Assembly: GCA_013289015.1 (NCBI GenBank) | Contig: JABDAV010000010.1 | Coordinates: forward strand, 1 to 52,768 | Source: Bacteroidota bacterium | Lineage (GTDB): Bacteria > Bacteroidota > Bacteroidia > Chitinophagales > Chitinophagaceae | Direction of reading: 5' to 3' | Length of the DNA: 52,768 nucleotides | The notes under the pieces: model-generated | What the model saw: the letters and a program-made list of their open reading frames with translations, nothing else | Databases searched by the model: none | Told to the model about the DNA's origin: nothing | Position numbers and translations under genes: made by a program | Shown here: piece by piece, positions 43,039 through 51,723 of the stretch | Numbering within the stretch: the first letter of the stretch is position 1 | Layout: each line of letters starts with the position of its first letter

Positions 43039-45222
43039 TTAAGCCGGTACTTTTCTAGGTTTTTCCCTATCCCAAAAACGATGGTGAGCAATTGCATTTA
43101 TAAATTGCTGTGCAAGTTTATTTATATCACTGCCGATAACAAGTCCCTCCGTTAATACAGTGTCATCACTGTTATCTTCAGGCAGTTTTCTGCTAAAATA
43201 AGTTGCTTTTAAAACCTGCAACGCATCTGTATCCGCAGCTATGGCTTTACAATGTTTAAATGCTTCGTTCAAAAAATGAACAGCATCAGGTTCCGCTTCT
43301 AACGTGGCTATACTGTTTGTGCCGCCGGGTACATATACCGCATCATAGAAAACAGAAGCAGTAGTAAGAAAAGATTTCGCGGCCTCTATGCTGTTGTCAT
43401 TTTCTGCTATAATAAACCCAAGTTTGGGAGCGATTACGTCACATAAAGCACCTTGTTGCTTCAGCGCATTTTTCATTGTGTTTATGCTTTCTTCATTTAC
43501 ACCATCAGCAGCTAATATTGCAATCCTGCGTGTTTGAATACTGCTTTTTGGTGAGGAAAGCACCATGCTTAAAGCTATGGATTTATCCAGCGAACCTTCT
43601 TTAACAACCGACCTGTATTTTTCAGGATCAGCATCTGCCGGCACTGTTTGATTCAAAGGCGTTTCCAATGCTTTTGGTACATGCATGCCAATGTTATAAG
43701 CAACTGCTGCGGCAAGTCCTTCATCAATCTGCACCAAAAAATACAACATTCTCTCTCTTATAGAAGTTAACGCTACTTTGCCCAGTTCAAAACTTAAGGC
43801 TTGCCGTATATGTTCTTTTTCAGGCTCAGACTGGCTGTTGAAAAACAATTTTGCCTGGCTGAAATGATCAAAAAAGCTTGCACTTCTTCCTCTTACTTTA
43901 CTGGCCTCAATTCTTTCCGGGTAACTTGTAAATCCGCCCTGCATCCTGCCTGCCTGGAATGGACATCCGCCAGCCATTCCGTTTGGACTATGCGCTGTTT
44001 TGCCTTTATTGATGGTTTGGCGCATATGCCCGTCACGCTGGTTATTATGTATTGGTGCAACAGGCCGGTTTATTGGTATCTCATGAAAATTAGGACCGCC
44101 TAAACGTATCAATTGTGTATCTGTATATGAAAACAAACGGCCTTGTAACAGCGGATCATTTGTAAAATCTATACCGGGAACTACATGACCAATATGAAAA
44201 GCAACCTGTTCTGTTTCAGCAAAGAAATTATCAGGATTGCGGTTTAATGTAAGTGTGCCTATGCGTTTAACAGGTACTAATTCTTCAGGAATTAATTTAG
44301 TTGGATCAAGCAGGTCAAACTCATATTTATGTTCGTCTTCTTCAGGCACTATCTGTACACCAAATTCCCATTGGGGAAAATCGCCATTTTCAATAGCTTC
44401 CCACAAATCGCGGCGGTGATAGTCAGGATCTTTACCGGAGATATTCTGCGCTTCATCCCATGCAACTGAATGCACACCAAGCAAAGGCTTCCAGTGAAAC
44501 TTAATAAAGCATGATTTATCTTCTGCGTTTACAAAACGGAAAGTATGCACACCAAAACCTTCCATCATTCTATAACTTCTTGGTAATGCACGATCACTCA
44601 TCACCCACATGATCATGTGTGCAGATTCAGGCGTATTCGAAATATAACCCCAGAAAGTATCGTGTGCAGAAGCTGCCTGGGGAATCTCATTATGCGGTTC
44701 AGGTTTTACAGCGTGAATTAAATCCGGAAACTTAATGGCATCCTGTATAAAAAATACAGGCATATTATTTCCAACAAGATCAAAATTGCCTTCTTCAGTG
44801 TAAAATTTTACGGCAAAGCCCCGCACATCGCGTGCTAAATCTGAAGATCCGCGTGAACCCGCAACAGTAGAAAATCTTACAAACACAGGTGTTTCTCTTG
44901 ATGTATCTGTAAGAAAACCAGCCTTAGTAAATTCGCTCAGATCTTCATTCAATTTAAACACACCATGTGCAGCAGAACCACGGGCGTGCACAATTCTTTC
45001 AGGAATGCGTTCATGATCAAAGTGTGTTATCTTTTCACGAAAAATAAAATCTTCTAAAAGGCTTGGCCCGCGTTCGCCTGCCTTTAAAGTATTCTGATCA
45101 TCATTAATTTTAACGCCCTGGTTAGTGGTTAAAAATTCACCGTTTGAATCTTCAGTGTTTTGCTGCAGGGCAGCAACTTTTTTATTTTCCGTTGTATCAT
45201 TTTTTGAATCAGGTAGTGGCAT
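43039..45222 (-). CDS. katE: Large-subunit (clade 2) catalase, HPII type
   Basis: 727 residues. The catalase core has the distal His in [15 protein letters not shown], the Asn in [13 protein letters not shown], and the proximal haem Tyr in [14 protein letters not shown]. The extra C-terminal domain (about 560-700) is a DJ-1/class I GATase-like flavodoxin fold: [46 protein letters not shown], typical of KatE. It decomposes hydrogen peroxide. It follows a DUF892 gene by 60 bases on the same strand, as often seen in stress operons. Complete, with no disruption. Confidence 0.97.
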   Translation of the reverse strand: MPLPDSKNDTTENKKVAALQQNTEDSNGEFLTTNQGVKINDDQNTLKAGERGPSLLEDFIFREKITHFDHERIPERIVHARGSAAHGVFKLNEDLSEFTKAGFLTDTSRETPVFVRFSTVAGSRGSSDLARDVRGFAVKFYTEEGNFDLVGNNMPVFFIQDAIKFPDLIHAVKPEPHNEIPQAASAHDTFWGYISNTPESAHMIMWVMSDRALPRSYRMMEGFGVHTFRFVNAEDKSCFIKFHWKPLLGVHSVAWDEAQNISGKDPDYHRRDLWEAIENGDFPQWEFGVQIVPEEDEHKYEFDLLDPTKLIPEELVPVKRIGTLTLNRNPDNFFAETEQVAFHIGHVVPGIDFTNDPLLQGRLFSYTDTQLIRLGGPNFHEIPINRPVAPIHNNQRDGHMRQTINKGKTAHSPNGMAGGCPFQAGRMQGGFTSYPERIEASKVRGRSASFFDHFSQAKLFFNSQSEPEKEHIRQALSFELGKVALTSIRERMLYFLVQIDEGLAAAVAYNIGMHVPKALETPLNQTVPADADPEKYRSVVKEGSLDKSIALSMVLSSPKSSIQTRRIAILAADGVNEESINTMKNALKQQGALCDVIAPKLGFIIAENDNSIEAAKSFLTTASVFYDAVYVPGGTNSIATLEAEPDAVHFLNEAFKHCKAIAADTDALQVLKATYFSRKLPEDNSDDTVLTEGLVIGSDINKLAQQFINAIAHHRFWDREKPRKVPA

Positions 45223-45282
45223 AAATATGTTTTAAATAATGAATTATTCTAACTGGTTTTCGGGGAGCAGTGTTAACGTAAA

Positions 45283-45937
45283 TCAGTTATGCTTGTTGGA
45301 TTCAGCAGCAATGTCGTTATCAGCAATACCGGCAAGTATTTGGTCAGATTCCTGTTCTTCAGCAAGTATTTCAGATAAAATACCTGCAACATTATCAAGG
45401 CCTAATTTGCCGGCAAGTTTTATAAGTCCTGCATAAGCAGAAATTTCATAATGTTCAACTTTTTGTGAGGCCATTATAATTCCCAGGTTTCTTGCAGGTG
45501 TGCCGGCATCTGTATCTTCAATAACACCTTCACCCTCTTTGGTTAAGCCTTCCATGGCGTCGCATTTTTTTTGCCTGTGGTTTTTTGCCAAGCAATTCAA
45601 ACACCTGCTCTAATCTTTCAACATGTGTTTTTGTTTGTTCAAGATGTGTAAGAATTGCTTTAGCTAATGTTTTTGAGGAAGCTGATTTTGACATTTTGGG
45701 TAAAGCTTTTACCAAATGATTTTCTGCCCAGTAAAGATCTTTTACTGAATCTGTAAATAATTTCATTAATCCATCTTCCTCATCAAGCAATTGCAGGTTC
45801 ATATCAGCATCTTTTGTAGGCTGATATTTTGAAGGATTATCACTTGCTGAATTTGCCTGCTCTATATCTTTTTTTGAAAAGGCTGCAGACGTTTCTGCAG
45901 CAGATTTTTTTTCTGCTTTTGCATTAGATTTCGACAT
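45283..45937 (-). pseudogene. DUF892 ferritin-like gene with a poly-A frameshift
   Basis: Two overlapping frames (45937-45530 and 45600-45283) together encode one DUF892 protein. The first has an Ala/Ser/Lys-rich leader, then LFTDSVKDLYWAENHLVKALPKM and THVERLEQVFELLGKKPQAKK. The second continues KKCDAMEGLTKEGEGVIEDTDAG, SQKVEHYEISAYAGLIKLAGKLG. They join at a run of eight A on the coding strand (45565-45572); seven A would restore QAKKCDA exactly as in the intact paralogue. It is either a real frameshift, a sequencing error or a slippage site. It should be co-transcribed with katE. Confidence 0.85.
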
Positions 45938-46280
45938 ATGAATATTTATTAGGTTAACAATTATTTTTCAAGAGACTATTGTTTGTTGTTTTGGAGGATT
46001 TCACCAAAAGATGCATCATCAATTAAATGTTGATACATTTTCATTTGTTGTCATGTTATTTGTGTTTTTGTGGATTGAGAGATGCAGTTGTTTAAATCAA
46101 AACATCTGCCATGATATGATTATGATCAATTTTATTTTTTTAATTTTTTGTTTAGGTATTCGCCGGTGCCTGTTTCTTACAGGCCACAGGGTTAGCATTG
46201 CAATAATCTTTTTATGCCTGTTTTTTTTTGTGGCCGAAGGATACGTGTCTTGATTTACCCTGCTTTTTTTTTCAATAAGT
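45938..46280. other. Gene-free stretch with long T runs
   Basis: About 340 bases, AT-rich with several runs of eight or more T. Frames present are low-complexity and unsupported. It should include the DUF892/katE promoter. Confidence 0.4.
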
Positions 46281-46686
46281 TTTAAAATCACTTCTCAACT
46301 CCAAAATATCTTTGTTAATTAAAATGTTCAGAACCTTTGCCAGCTTTTCAATAGAGTTGGGTTTCTTAATACAGGCCAATGCACCCAATTGTTTGGCTTT
46401 TGCACAATCAGCTTCATTTACCCCGCTGGAGTATAATATTGATGCTGTTTGTTGAATACAATTTTTTCACCTCAGCCCGGGCCATAAACTGGAGGCCATT
46501 TATACGTGGCATATTAAAGTCAACAAACATATAATCGGGAACCACATCAGAAAGTATCTGTATTGCTGTTTCCGTATTCTGCGCATAAAGACAATTAAAA
46601 GGAATGCTTACATTTTTTAAAGCCTCTTTAAAAATGTCAAGTTCATCTTCATCGTCATCAACCAATAGAATTTGTTTTATCTGCAT
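46281..46686 (-). pseudogene. CheY-like response regulator with a frameshift
   Basis: The N-terminal part (QILLVDDDEDELDIFKEAL, acceptor in MFVDFNMPRINGLQF) and the C-terminal part (ILYSSGVNEADCAKAKQLGALACIKKPNSIEKL, to a stop at 46281) are in different frames. They join if one A is removed from the A6 run at 46462-46467, giving EVKNCIQQTASILYSSG. All receiver landmarks (DD, D, S, K) would then be present. It is the third stand-alone receiver in this island. Confidence 0.82.
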
Positions 46687-47150
46687 ATTTTTATATTGAG
46701 TATACCCACAAGTATACTGTTTAATAGTTTAAAAACCGGCTTACACATTGTCATTCGCTAATGAAAAAAGTTATGTGTACAGGATTGTCTTATAAACGGT
46801 TATTGTAAGGGTATAAAAAAGAAACACGGGGATGAGTGAAGGAATTAATAATGTAATCTACGCTTTAAAAATGAGATTTCAATTTAAATCTTAAACAATA
46901 CAAACACTTGAGTTAATACAACCAATAGCTTCCTGGTTAGTTTAGAAATAACAGGCATAAAATTTTTAAGGCTTTATGAAGGAATAATTGATCATCCGGG
47001 ACAGCATTATTCAACGGCATGCTTATCCAGCCTTCAATATTCACTAATTTTTATCTAAACCTAATCTGTATTACAGGTGGACACCAGGATTTGTGTTATA
47101 TAATTTATTTCTGGCATTCAATTTTCTTTAAGTAATAGCAATAACATAAA
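46687..47150. other. Gene-free stretch between divergent response regulators
   Basis: About 460 bases with no credible gene on either strand and no clear repeat. It should hold promoters for both regulators. Confidence 0.4.
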
Positions 47151-47561
47151 ATGAAAACAGAACCAATTTTTATAATAGATGATGATGAGGATGATTGCCA
47201 GATAATGAAGGAGGCCTTTGAATCTTTAGCCATTTCGAATAAGATTTATTTTTTTAATGCCTCTGACCAGGCATTGCAATTTTTACAGGATTATGATGAA
47301 AAAATCTTTTTTATCCTTTGCGATATTAATATGCCTAAGATTGATGGTTTTGCACTGCGTAAAAAAGTAAATGAAATGGAACACCTGCGTATTAAAGCCA
47401 TTCCATTTTTATTTTATTCAACCAGCGGTGATGGTCATGTTGTGCAACAGGCATATTCATTGAACATCCAGGGTTATTTTAAGAAGCCGGCAATTCTCTC
47501 TGAGTATAAAAAAATTTTATTGAGTATTATAGATTACTGGAGCAGGAGCGAGTTGCCGTAA
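47151..47561 (+). CDS. Stand-alone CheY-like response regulator (Rcp1-type)
   Basis: 136 residues, receiver only: FIIDDDEDDCQIMKEAF, acceptor in FILCDINMPKIDGFAL, Ser/Thr in FLFYSTSGDGHVV and Lys in GYFKKPAILSEY. It is a paralogue of the regulator at 42378. No partner kinase is adjacent. It is convergent with the GH2 gene, 30 bases away. Confidence 0.93.
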   Translation: MKTEPIFIIDDDEDDCQIMKEAFESLAISNKIYFFNASDQALQFLQDYDEKIFFILCDINMPKIDGFALRKKVNEMEHLRIKAIPFLFYSTSGDGHVVQQAYSLNIQGYFKKPAILSEYKKILLSIIDYWSRSELP

Positions 47562-47590
47562 CAATTATACACACCATCAATAATAAATTA

Positions 47591-49430
47591 TTATTTCTCA
47601 GTACTTTTTAATAAGCCTGCCGGCACAAATAATTTTCCTGTTGCTGCATCCAGCAAGCCGTTTTTTTTCATCTTCCACATTCGTTGCCTGCGTATAAACA
47701 TCCCCGGCAATCGGGCGGTTTTTCAGTTCCCGCTTATATTGTTTTATTAATTCAATCCTTTCAGTTTCTTTTTCAGGGCCGCCATAATTCACAAATCCAA
47801 AACCGCCCCATTCGCTTACAACAAGCGGCGCCTGTTTGCGATAAAAAAAAGGATCGCCTACTACCAGCGGGTAAGCAGCCACTCCAATCAATTCACCGCC
47901 AATAAGCTTATCAAGCGTTTCTTTCCATTTTGCAATTTCAGGTGTGTAAATATGCACGGTAAGCAGATCTGATTTTAATCTGCCGAGATAAGAAATATGC
48001 TGCCAGCCATCATTATCCACTACAAGAAATTGCGGCTGCGCAATCATCATATAATGATACATAGCCGTAATATATTCACGTGTTTCTATGTTGGTTGCAA
48101 TATCCTGCGCGCCCCAATCTTCATTGTATAAACTCCAGATAACCACAGATGGATGTGTACCGATAAGATCAAGCATACGCAATAATTCTGCTCTGTGATT
48201 TTCACGGCTTATAAGACTTGAATGATGCGGGCTTGGTACTTCTACCCAAAGTAATAAACCTAATTTATCTGCGAGATTATATACACGCGGATCCACACCG
48301 GCTATATGAATGCGCACGAGATTACAACCAAGCTCCTTCATCGCAAGCATGTGCTGTTTTATTTCATTGTAAGAATAGGTGGCGGGCTGGTATAAAATAC
48401 CATCGAGATAAAGGATTTCATTATTCAGATAAACATAACGGCCGCGTGCTTCTATTTTACGCAGCCCGAAGAAGGTTTCTATCTCAGCCGCATAACCATT
48501 TGCATCAATTAATTTAGCAACAAGACGATAAAGATGCGGGTTTTCAGGCGACCATAATTTTGCATCCGGCACTTCTATTACGAGCCTTTGTTGTTTTTGT
48601 TCCGCTTCAAGCAGTAAACGAAATTCAGACGCAGCCAAAGGCTTTTCATCATCCTGTTTGCGATTAAAAATTTCAAGCCTGATAGTATAAGAACCGGCAT
48701 CATGAATGCGTGTTGTAAGATTAAAACGTACAAGATTATCTTCAATAACAGAAACCACACCAACGCGGCTTCTTAATCTGTTACGTTCAACTTCTTCCAG
48801 CCAGATACTGCGTACAGCGCCGGAATAGGTCTGGTACCAGATACCGCCGCGTTTGTATACACTTGATTGTTGTTTACCACGCGGAATATCGGCATCCATT
48901 GAGTCCTCAATGCGTACCGTTAAACGGTTATCTGCCTGCAGGGTTTCCTGTTTCAGTTCATAAGAAAATGAAGTGTATTCACCAAGGTGCACTGCTTCTC
49001 CCTCAATCGTTTTTAAAAGAATGCCGTTAAGCCAAACCCGGGTTTCATAACCACAGGCGCCAAATGTTAACTGGAGCATGGATGGTGCATCGTCGTTTAC
49101 CAGGCCAGGCATTGGAAAATTTCTTTCATACCATGCAACAACTTTGCCCTCCCATGTGGTTTCTTCTTTTATACCTTTCAGCTTTGCAATATGATGTTCA
49201 ATAGAACCAGGCCAGTCTGCTTTGTTTTCATACTTATGACCAAGATACCAGTTTTCAGTAAGACCTATGTTCTCCGGGTCAAGGGAAAACCACCATTCGC
49301 CATCCAATAATATGGGTGTATTTTTTCTTAATACAGCGCGTGGTAAAGGATTAATAAATTCATTTTCTTTTAGTGATCCTTCTTCCTGGCTTTTTGATGT
49401 ACTGTAATTCTTTCTTGAGGTTGAACGCAC
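47591..49430 (-). CDS. GH2 family glycoside hydrolase (beta-glucuronidase/galactosidase-like), C-terminal frameshift
   Basis: About 612 residues: an N-terminal jelly-roll (WAWYERNFPMP-like segment, FGACGYETRVWLNGILL), an Ig-like domain, then the TIM barrel. The acid/base Glu is in VIWSLYNEDWG and the nucleophile Glu in LVVSEWGGFGF. There is no signal peptide. As read, the frame stops at 47598 with an aberrant tail (KKRLAGCSNRKIICAGRL). Removing one A from the A8 run at 47661-47668 gives DEKNGLLDAATGKLFVPAGLL and a stop at 47591, which fits the family's TQxTDVExExNGLL ending. The frameshift affects only the last 25 or so residues, so the enzyme may still work. Confidence 0.88.
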
Positions 49431-49586
49431 GGCTTAATTTTTAATTTGCAAATTTGTTATGGTAATTTTTTGTTTAAAAATAAGCACTCAATTTTAAATG
49501 TGACTAATTTATGAATAGTAAGATATAACGATCTGCCATCAAACTAAAATATGTTCTGTAATATCGGTGTGGATACAGTTATTACA

Positions 49587-49606
49587 CCCGTTGGCGGAGT
49601 TAATTC
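49587..49606. repeat. Dispersed 20-bp repeat, copy 2
   Basis: ACCCGTTGGCGGAGTTAATT, identical to the copy near 6936. Here the outer half of the hairpin is less complete. Confidence 0.6.
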
Positions 49607-49640
49607 ACAACAGTGAAGTGAAGCGATACCTATAAGCTCA

Positions 49641-49722
49641 TTTCTTCGATATAACTTCGATCCATTGAATCGAAGAAATATCGACTTTATTTCGATTATT
49701 TTTCGTCCAAATAAGCAGTAAA
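49641..49722. repeat. Dispersed repeat of about 66 bp, copy B, with a hairpin
   Basis: 49658-49722 aligns with 20839-20905. The copy overlaps a hairpin with perfect 10-bp arms, 49641-49650 and 49669-49678. It lies 80 bases upstream of the DUF6266 pseudogene. Confidence 0.6.
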
Positions 49723-49800
49723 TCCTATTTTTGACATCAACCCTTATTGGTACAATAGATAGTTGTGCCGGGTTTATCACCCATCTTAATATGCTTTTTT

Positions 49801-50413
49801 ATGGCTAAAACCAATACCGGTGTTCTGGGTGTGTTTACAGGATTTATACGCAACGGCCAAAACATACTACGCACCAGCACTTCTTCTATAAAGAATAAGC
49901 GCACGCCTTTACAACTGGCGCAGCGGGAAAGGTCAATACCTGCAACGCTTTATCCGTGCATTTACCGGCACAGGATTTTTAATAAAAGCTTTCCTGCTTA
50001 TGGACATACAGGTTCAGGGTATAACCGGGTAATGAGCGCTTTAATGAGCCATGCGGTAACAGATGTTTACCCGGATATGGCACTGAATTACCCGCAGGTA
50101 TTGGTATCAAAAGGCAGGCTGCCGGGCGCTGAATTGGCAAGGCAGGCATTAAGAACGGCACGTTACATTTTCTTTTGCGGATAACGGCACCGATGGCATT
50201 GCCTCGGCTGACGATACCATCATACCGGTTTCCTATTCACCCGATCTGCAGCAGGCTGTATTTACTTTATATAACGGTTTCAGAAAAGACAAAAAAGCTG
50301 TTTTAAATGTGACTGCTTTTAAAGGGCATACTGTTGAAACCTGGATCGGGTTTCTAAGTGCTGAGGAGCGGGATGCCAGTGATAGTGTGTGGGCGGGGAG
50401 GATGGTGGTGTAA
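49801..50413 (+). pseudogene. DUF6266-family protein, multiply frameshifted
   Basis: The start MAKTNTGVLGVFTGFIRNGQNILRT and internal segments (TPLQLAQRER, FIRAFTGTGFLIKAF, GYNRVMSALMSHAV, YPQVLVSKGRLPGAE, TFSFADNGTDG, VETWIGFLSAEERDASDSVWAG) follow the order of Bacteroidota DUF6266 proteins, which are about 200-220 residues. The segments lie in different frames: breaks occur near 49930, near 49990 and near 50160. The function of the family is unknown. The gene is dead unless these are sequence errors. Confidence 0.8.
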
Positions 50414-50446
50414 CCCATCCACTAAAGAACGAGTATAAACAACAAG

Positions 50447-50499
50447 CTGGCAGGTTTAATTGTAGCTATAATAACAAACTCGACTCAAAAACCTGCCAG
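50447..50499. repeat. Inverted repeat CTGGCAGGTTT/AAACCTGCCAG
   Basis: Perfect 11-base arms at 50447-50457 and 50489-50499 with 31 bases between. The right arm with its flank is itself nearly palindromic (AAACCTG-C-CAGGTTT). This is a typical Bacteroidota intergenic repeat motif, here between two pseudogenes. Confidence 0.75.
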
Positions 50500-50539
50500 G
50501 TTTATCTTTACATGGTTGTTCCCTCCTAAAACATCGAGG

Positions 50540-50671
50540 CTTCTGCAACTTCAAAGAAGCGGAGTTGAAATTTACCAATGTTGCACATGTCAGCTTTTTA
50601 CACGTCATTCCCGGCTGCGACCAGGAAAAGGGCAGCAAATATTTATTAAACAATTTAGAAGGTGTAATTTA
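50540..50671 (+). pseudogene. Unidentified coding remnant
   Basis: A plus-strand open frame without a good start reads GFCNFKEAELKFTN, then VSFLHVIPGCDQEKG, and ends in LLNNLEGVI-stop. Its composition looks coding, but I cannot assign it. It abuts the truncated end of the DUF692 remnant. Confidence 0.3.
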
Positions 50672-50689
50672 AACGGTAGTGTAAGCATT

Positions 50690-51033
50690 GTTCCGAGGTT
50701 TTCTCCATTCACCATTGTGTACGCCAGATGTTCGCTATGCCAGCGGATGTTATTTAGTTTACCCAACAGCTCATCAAGCAATTTTATATAATCTTTTGAG
50801 TAGCTATCATACGAACCGATTGATAAACCTACACCATGTAATAAAATTGAAATATCAGTTACATTATCTATCCACTCTAATTGTTTTACTGCTGTTTTAT
50901 TAATTGATATAATTCCATTTTTTTATGCGCGATAGCCATCCGGCGATACTTCGATATGACGCACAAACGGAGTAATTTCTTTGAGATATGTAAAATTTTT
51001 CCCTTCGTAGGTTGTGCCTATTGAATAATTCAT
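50690..51033 (-). pseudogene. DUF692 (MNIO, MbnB/TglH-like) gene, truncated with an internal stop
   Basis: From ATG 51033 the frame reads MNYSIGTTYEGKNFTYLKEI, TPFVRHIEVSPDGYRA, a TAA stop at codon 37 (50923-50925), then in the same frame NGIISINKTAVKQLEWIDNV, ILLHGVGLSIGSYDSYSKDY, LLDELLGKLNNIRWHSEHLAY and NGENLGTMLTLP. This is the first third of a DUF692 multinuclear iron oxygenase, including the HGVGLSIGS and W-x-S-E-H-L segments that carry metal ligands. It ends abruptly near 50690. The family modifies cysteine-containing peptides in RiPP pathways. The first third is well preserved apart from the stop. Confidence 0.82.
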
Positions 51034-51250
51034 TATTGAATGTGTTATGAGGAATCTAAAAAAATTACCGGCTCATTAGCTTTTGCACGAATTGTTTCAA
51101 ATGCTATTTTATTCAGCACGGTCTTCGTTAAAGGTTTTGTGCAAACCAAGAGACCCTGCGTTTATTGCAGCTCTTCATTATGAATTGGCGTAAAATGCTT
51201 TATCTTTTGCGACTCATAAAACCCGTTTTATACTTACACAAGGATACCAG
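51034..51250 (-). pseudogene. Decayed coding remnant upstream of the DUF692 pseudogene
   Basis: Minus-strand frames give coding-like pieces: AGSLGLHKTFNEDRAE in one frame and NKIAFETIRAKANEPVIFLDSS in the next, the latter ending at a TAA just before the DUF692 start. They can be joined by a single frameshift. I do not recognise the family. By position it would have been co-transcribed with DUF692. Confidence 0.35.
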
Positions 51251-51457
51251 CCAACACTGCTTGAAGTAATCTGGACGATCGTCTGTTCAATGATATTGCT
51301 TGCCGGCTTAATTTGGTTTCCCCGCCGGATTCGGCCGGGTTCCTTTTTTCTTCTTTATCGTTTACCTTGCTGTTATCAGTTTCGCAGCCTATGTGCGGAC
51401 GTACATCTCTTTCGGCAGGGTTATCGATCTATCTTTTGTAAATTCCAAAGATTGACC
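51210..51457 (+). pseudogene. Remnant of a polytopic membrane protein
   Basis: A plus-strand frame reads LTQGYQPTLLEVIWTIVCSMILLAGLIWF and RRIRPGSFF. A frameshift near 51345 restores a second hydrophobic stretch, FFFIVYLAVISFAAYV, followed by RTYISFGRVIDLSFVNSKD and a stop. The QPTLLE and RPG landmarks faintly recall the end of prolipoprotein diacylglyceryl transferase, but I cannot confirm this. Confidence 0.35.
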
Positions 51458-51723
51458 AGCAGTGTATCAACCAAATTTGATCCGGCTTATTTTATAAGGT
51501 TGCTGGTAATGTTTTGTCAAATTAATATTCTAGCCTGTGTGCATAGTTTGCTAAAAGACATTGCAGAGAAGAAATGCTTCTCCATTGGAATAAAGAACGC
51601 CATTCAATTAAAATACAAATAATCCTTTCAGGCGAGCAGAAAGTTATTTGTTTTAAATGCAATATTGAGATTGATTTTTGTGATCGTGTTATAATCAAAG
51701 CAAATCAATATTATTTTTATAGC

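Larger units (their letters stand above)
49431..49800. other. Gene-free stretch carrying two dispersed repeats
   Basis: About 370 bases. It contains ACCCGTTGGCGGAGTTAATT near 49587 (also at 6936), a hairpin with arms TTTCTTCGAT (49641-49650) and ATCGAAGAAA (49669-49678), and the 66-bp repeat shared with 20839. No gene is seen. Confidence 0.6.

Noticed and set aside
46011-46291. Two opposing short frames (80 aa plus, 64 aa minus)
   Set aside because: Both arise from T-rich low-complexity DNA; neither has a recognisable motif or a ribosome-binding context.
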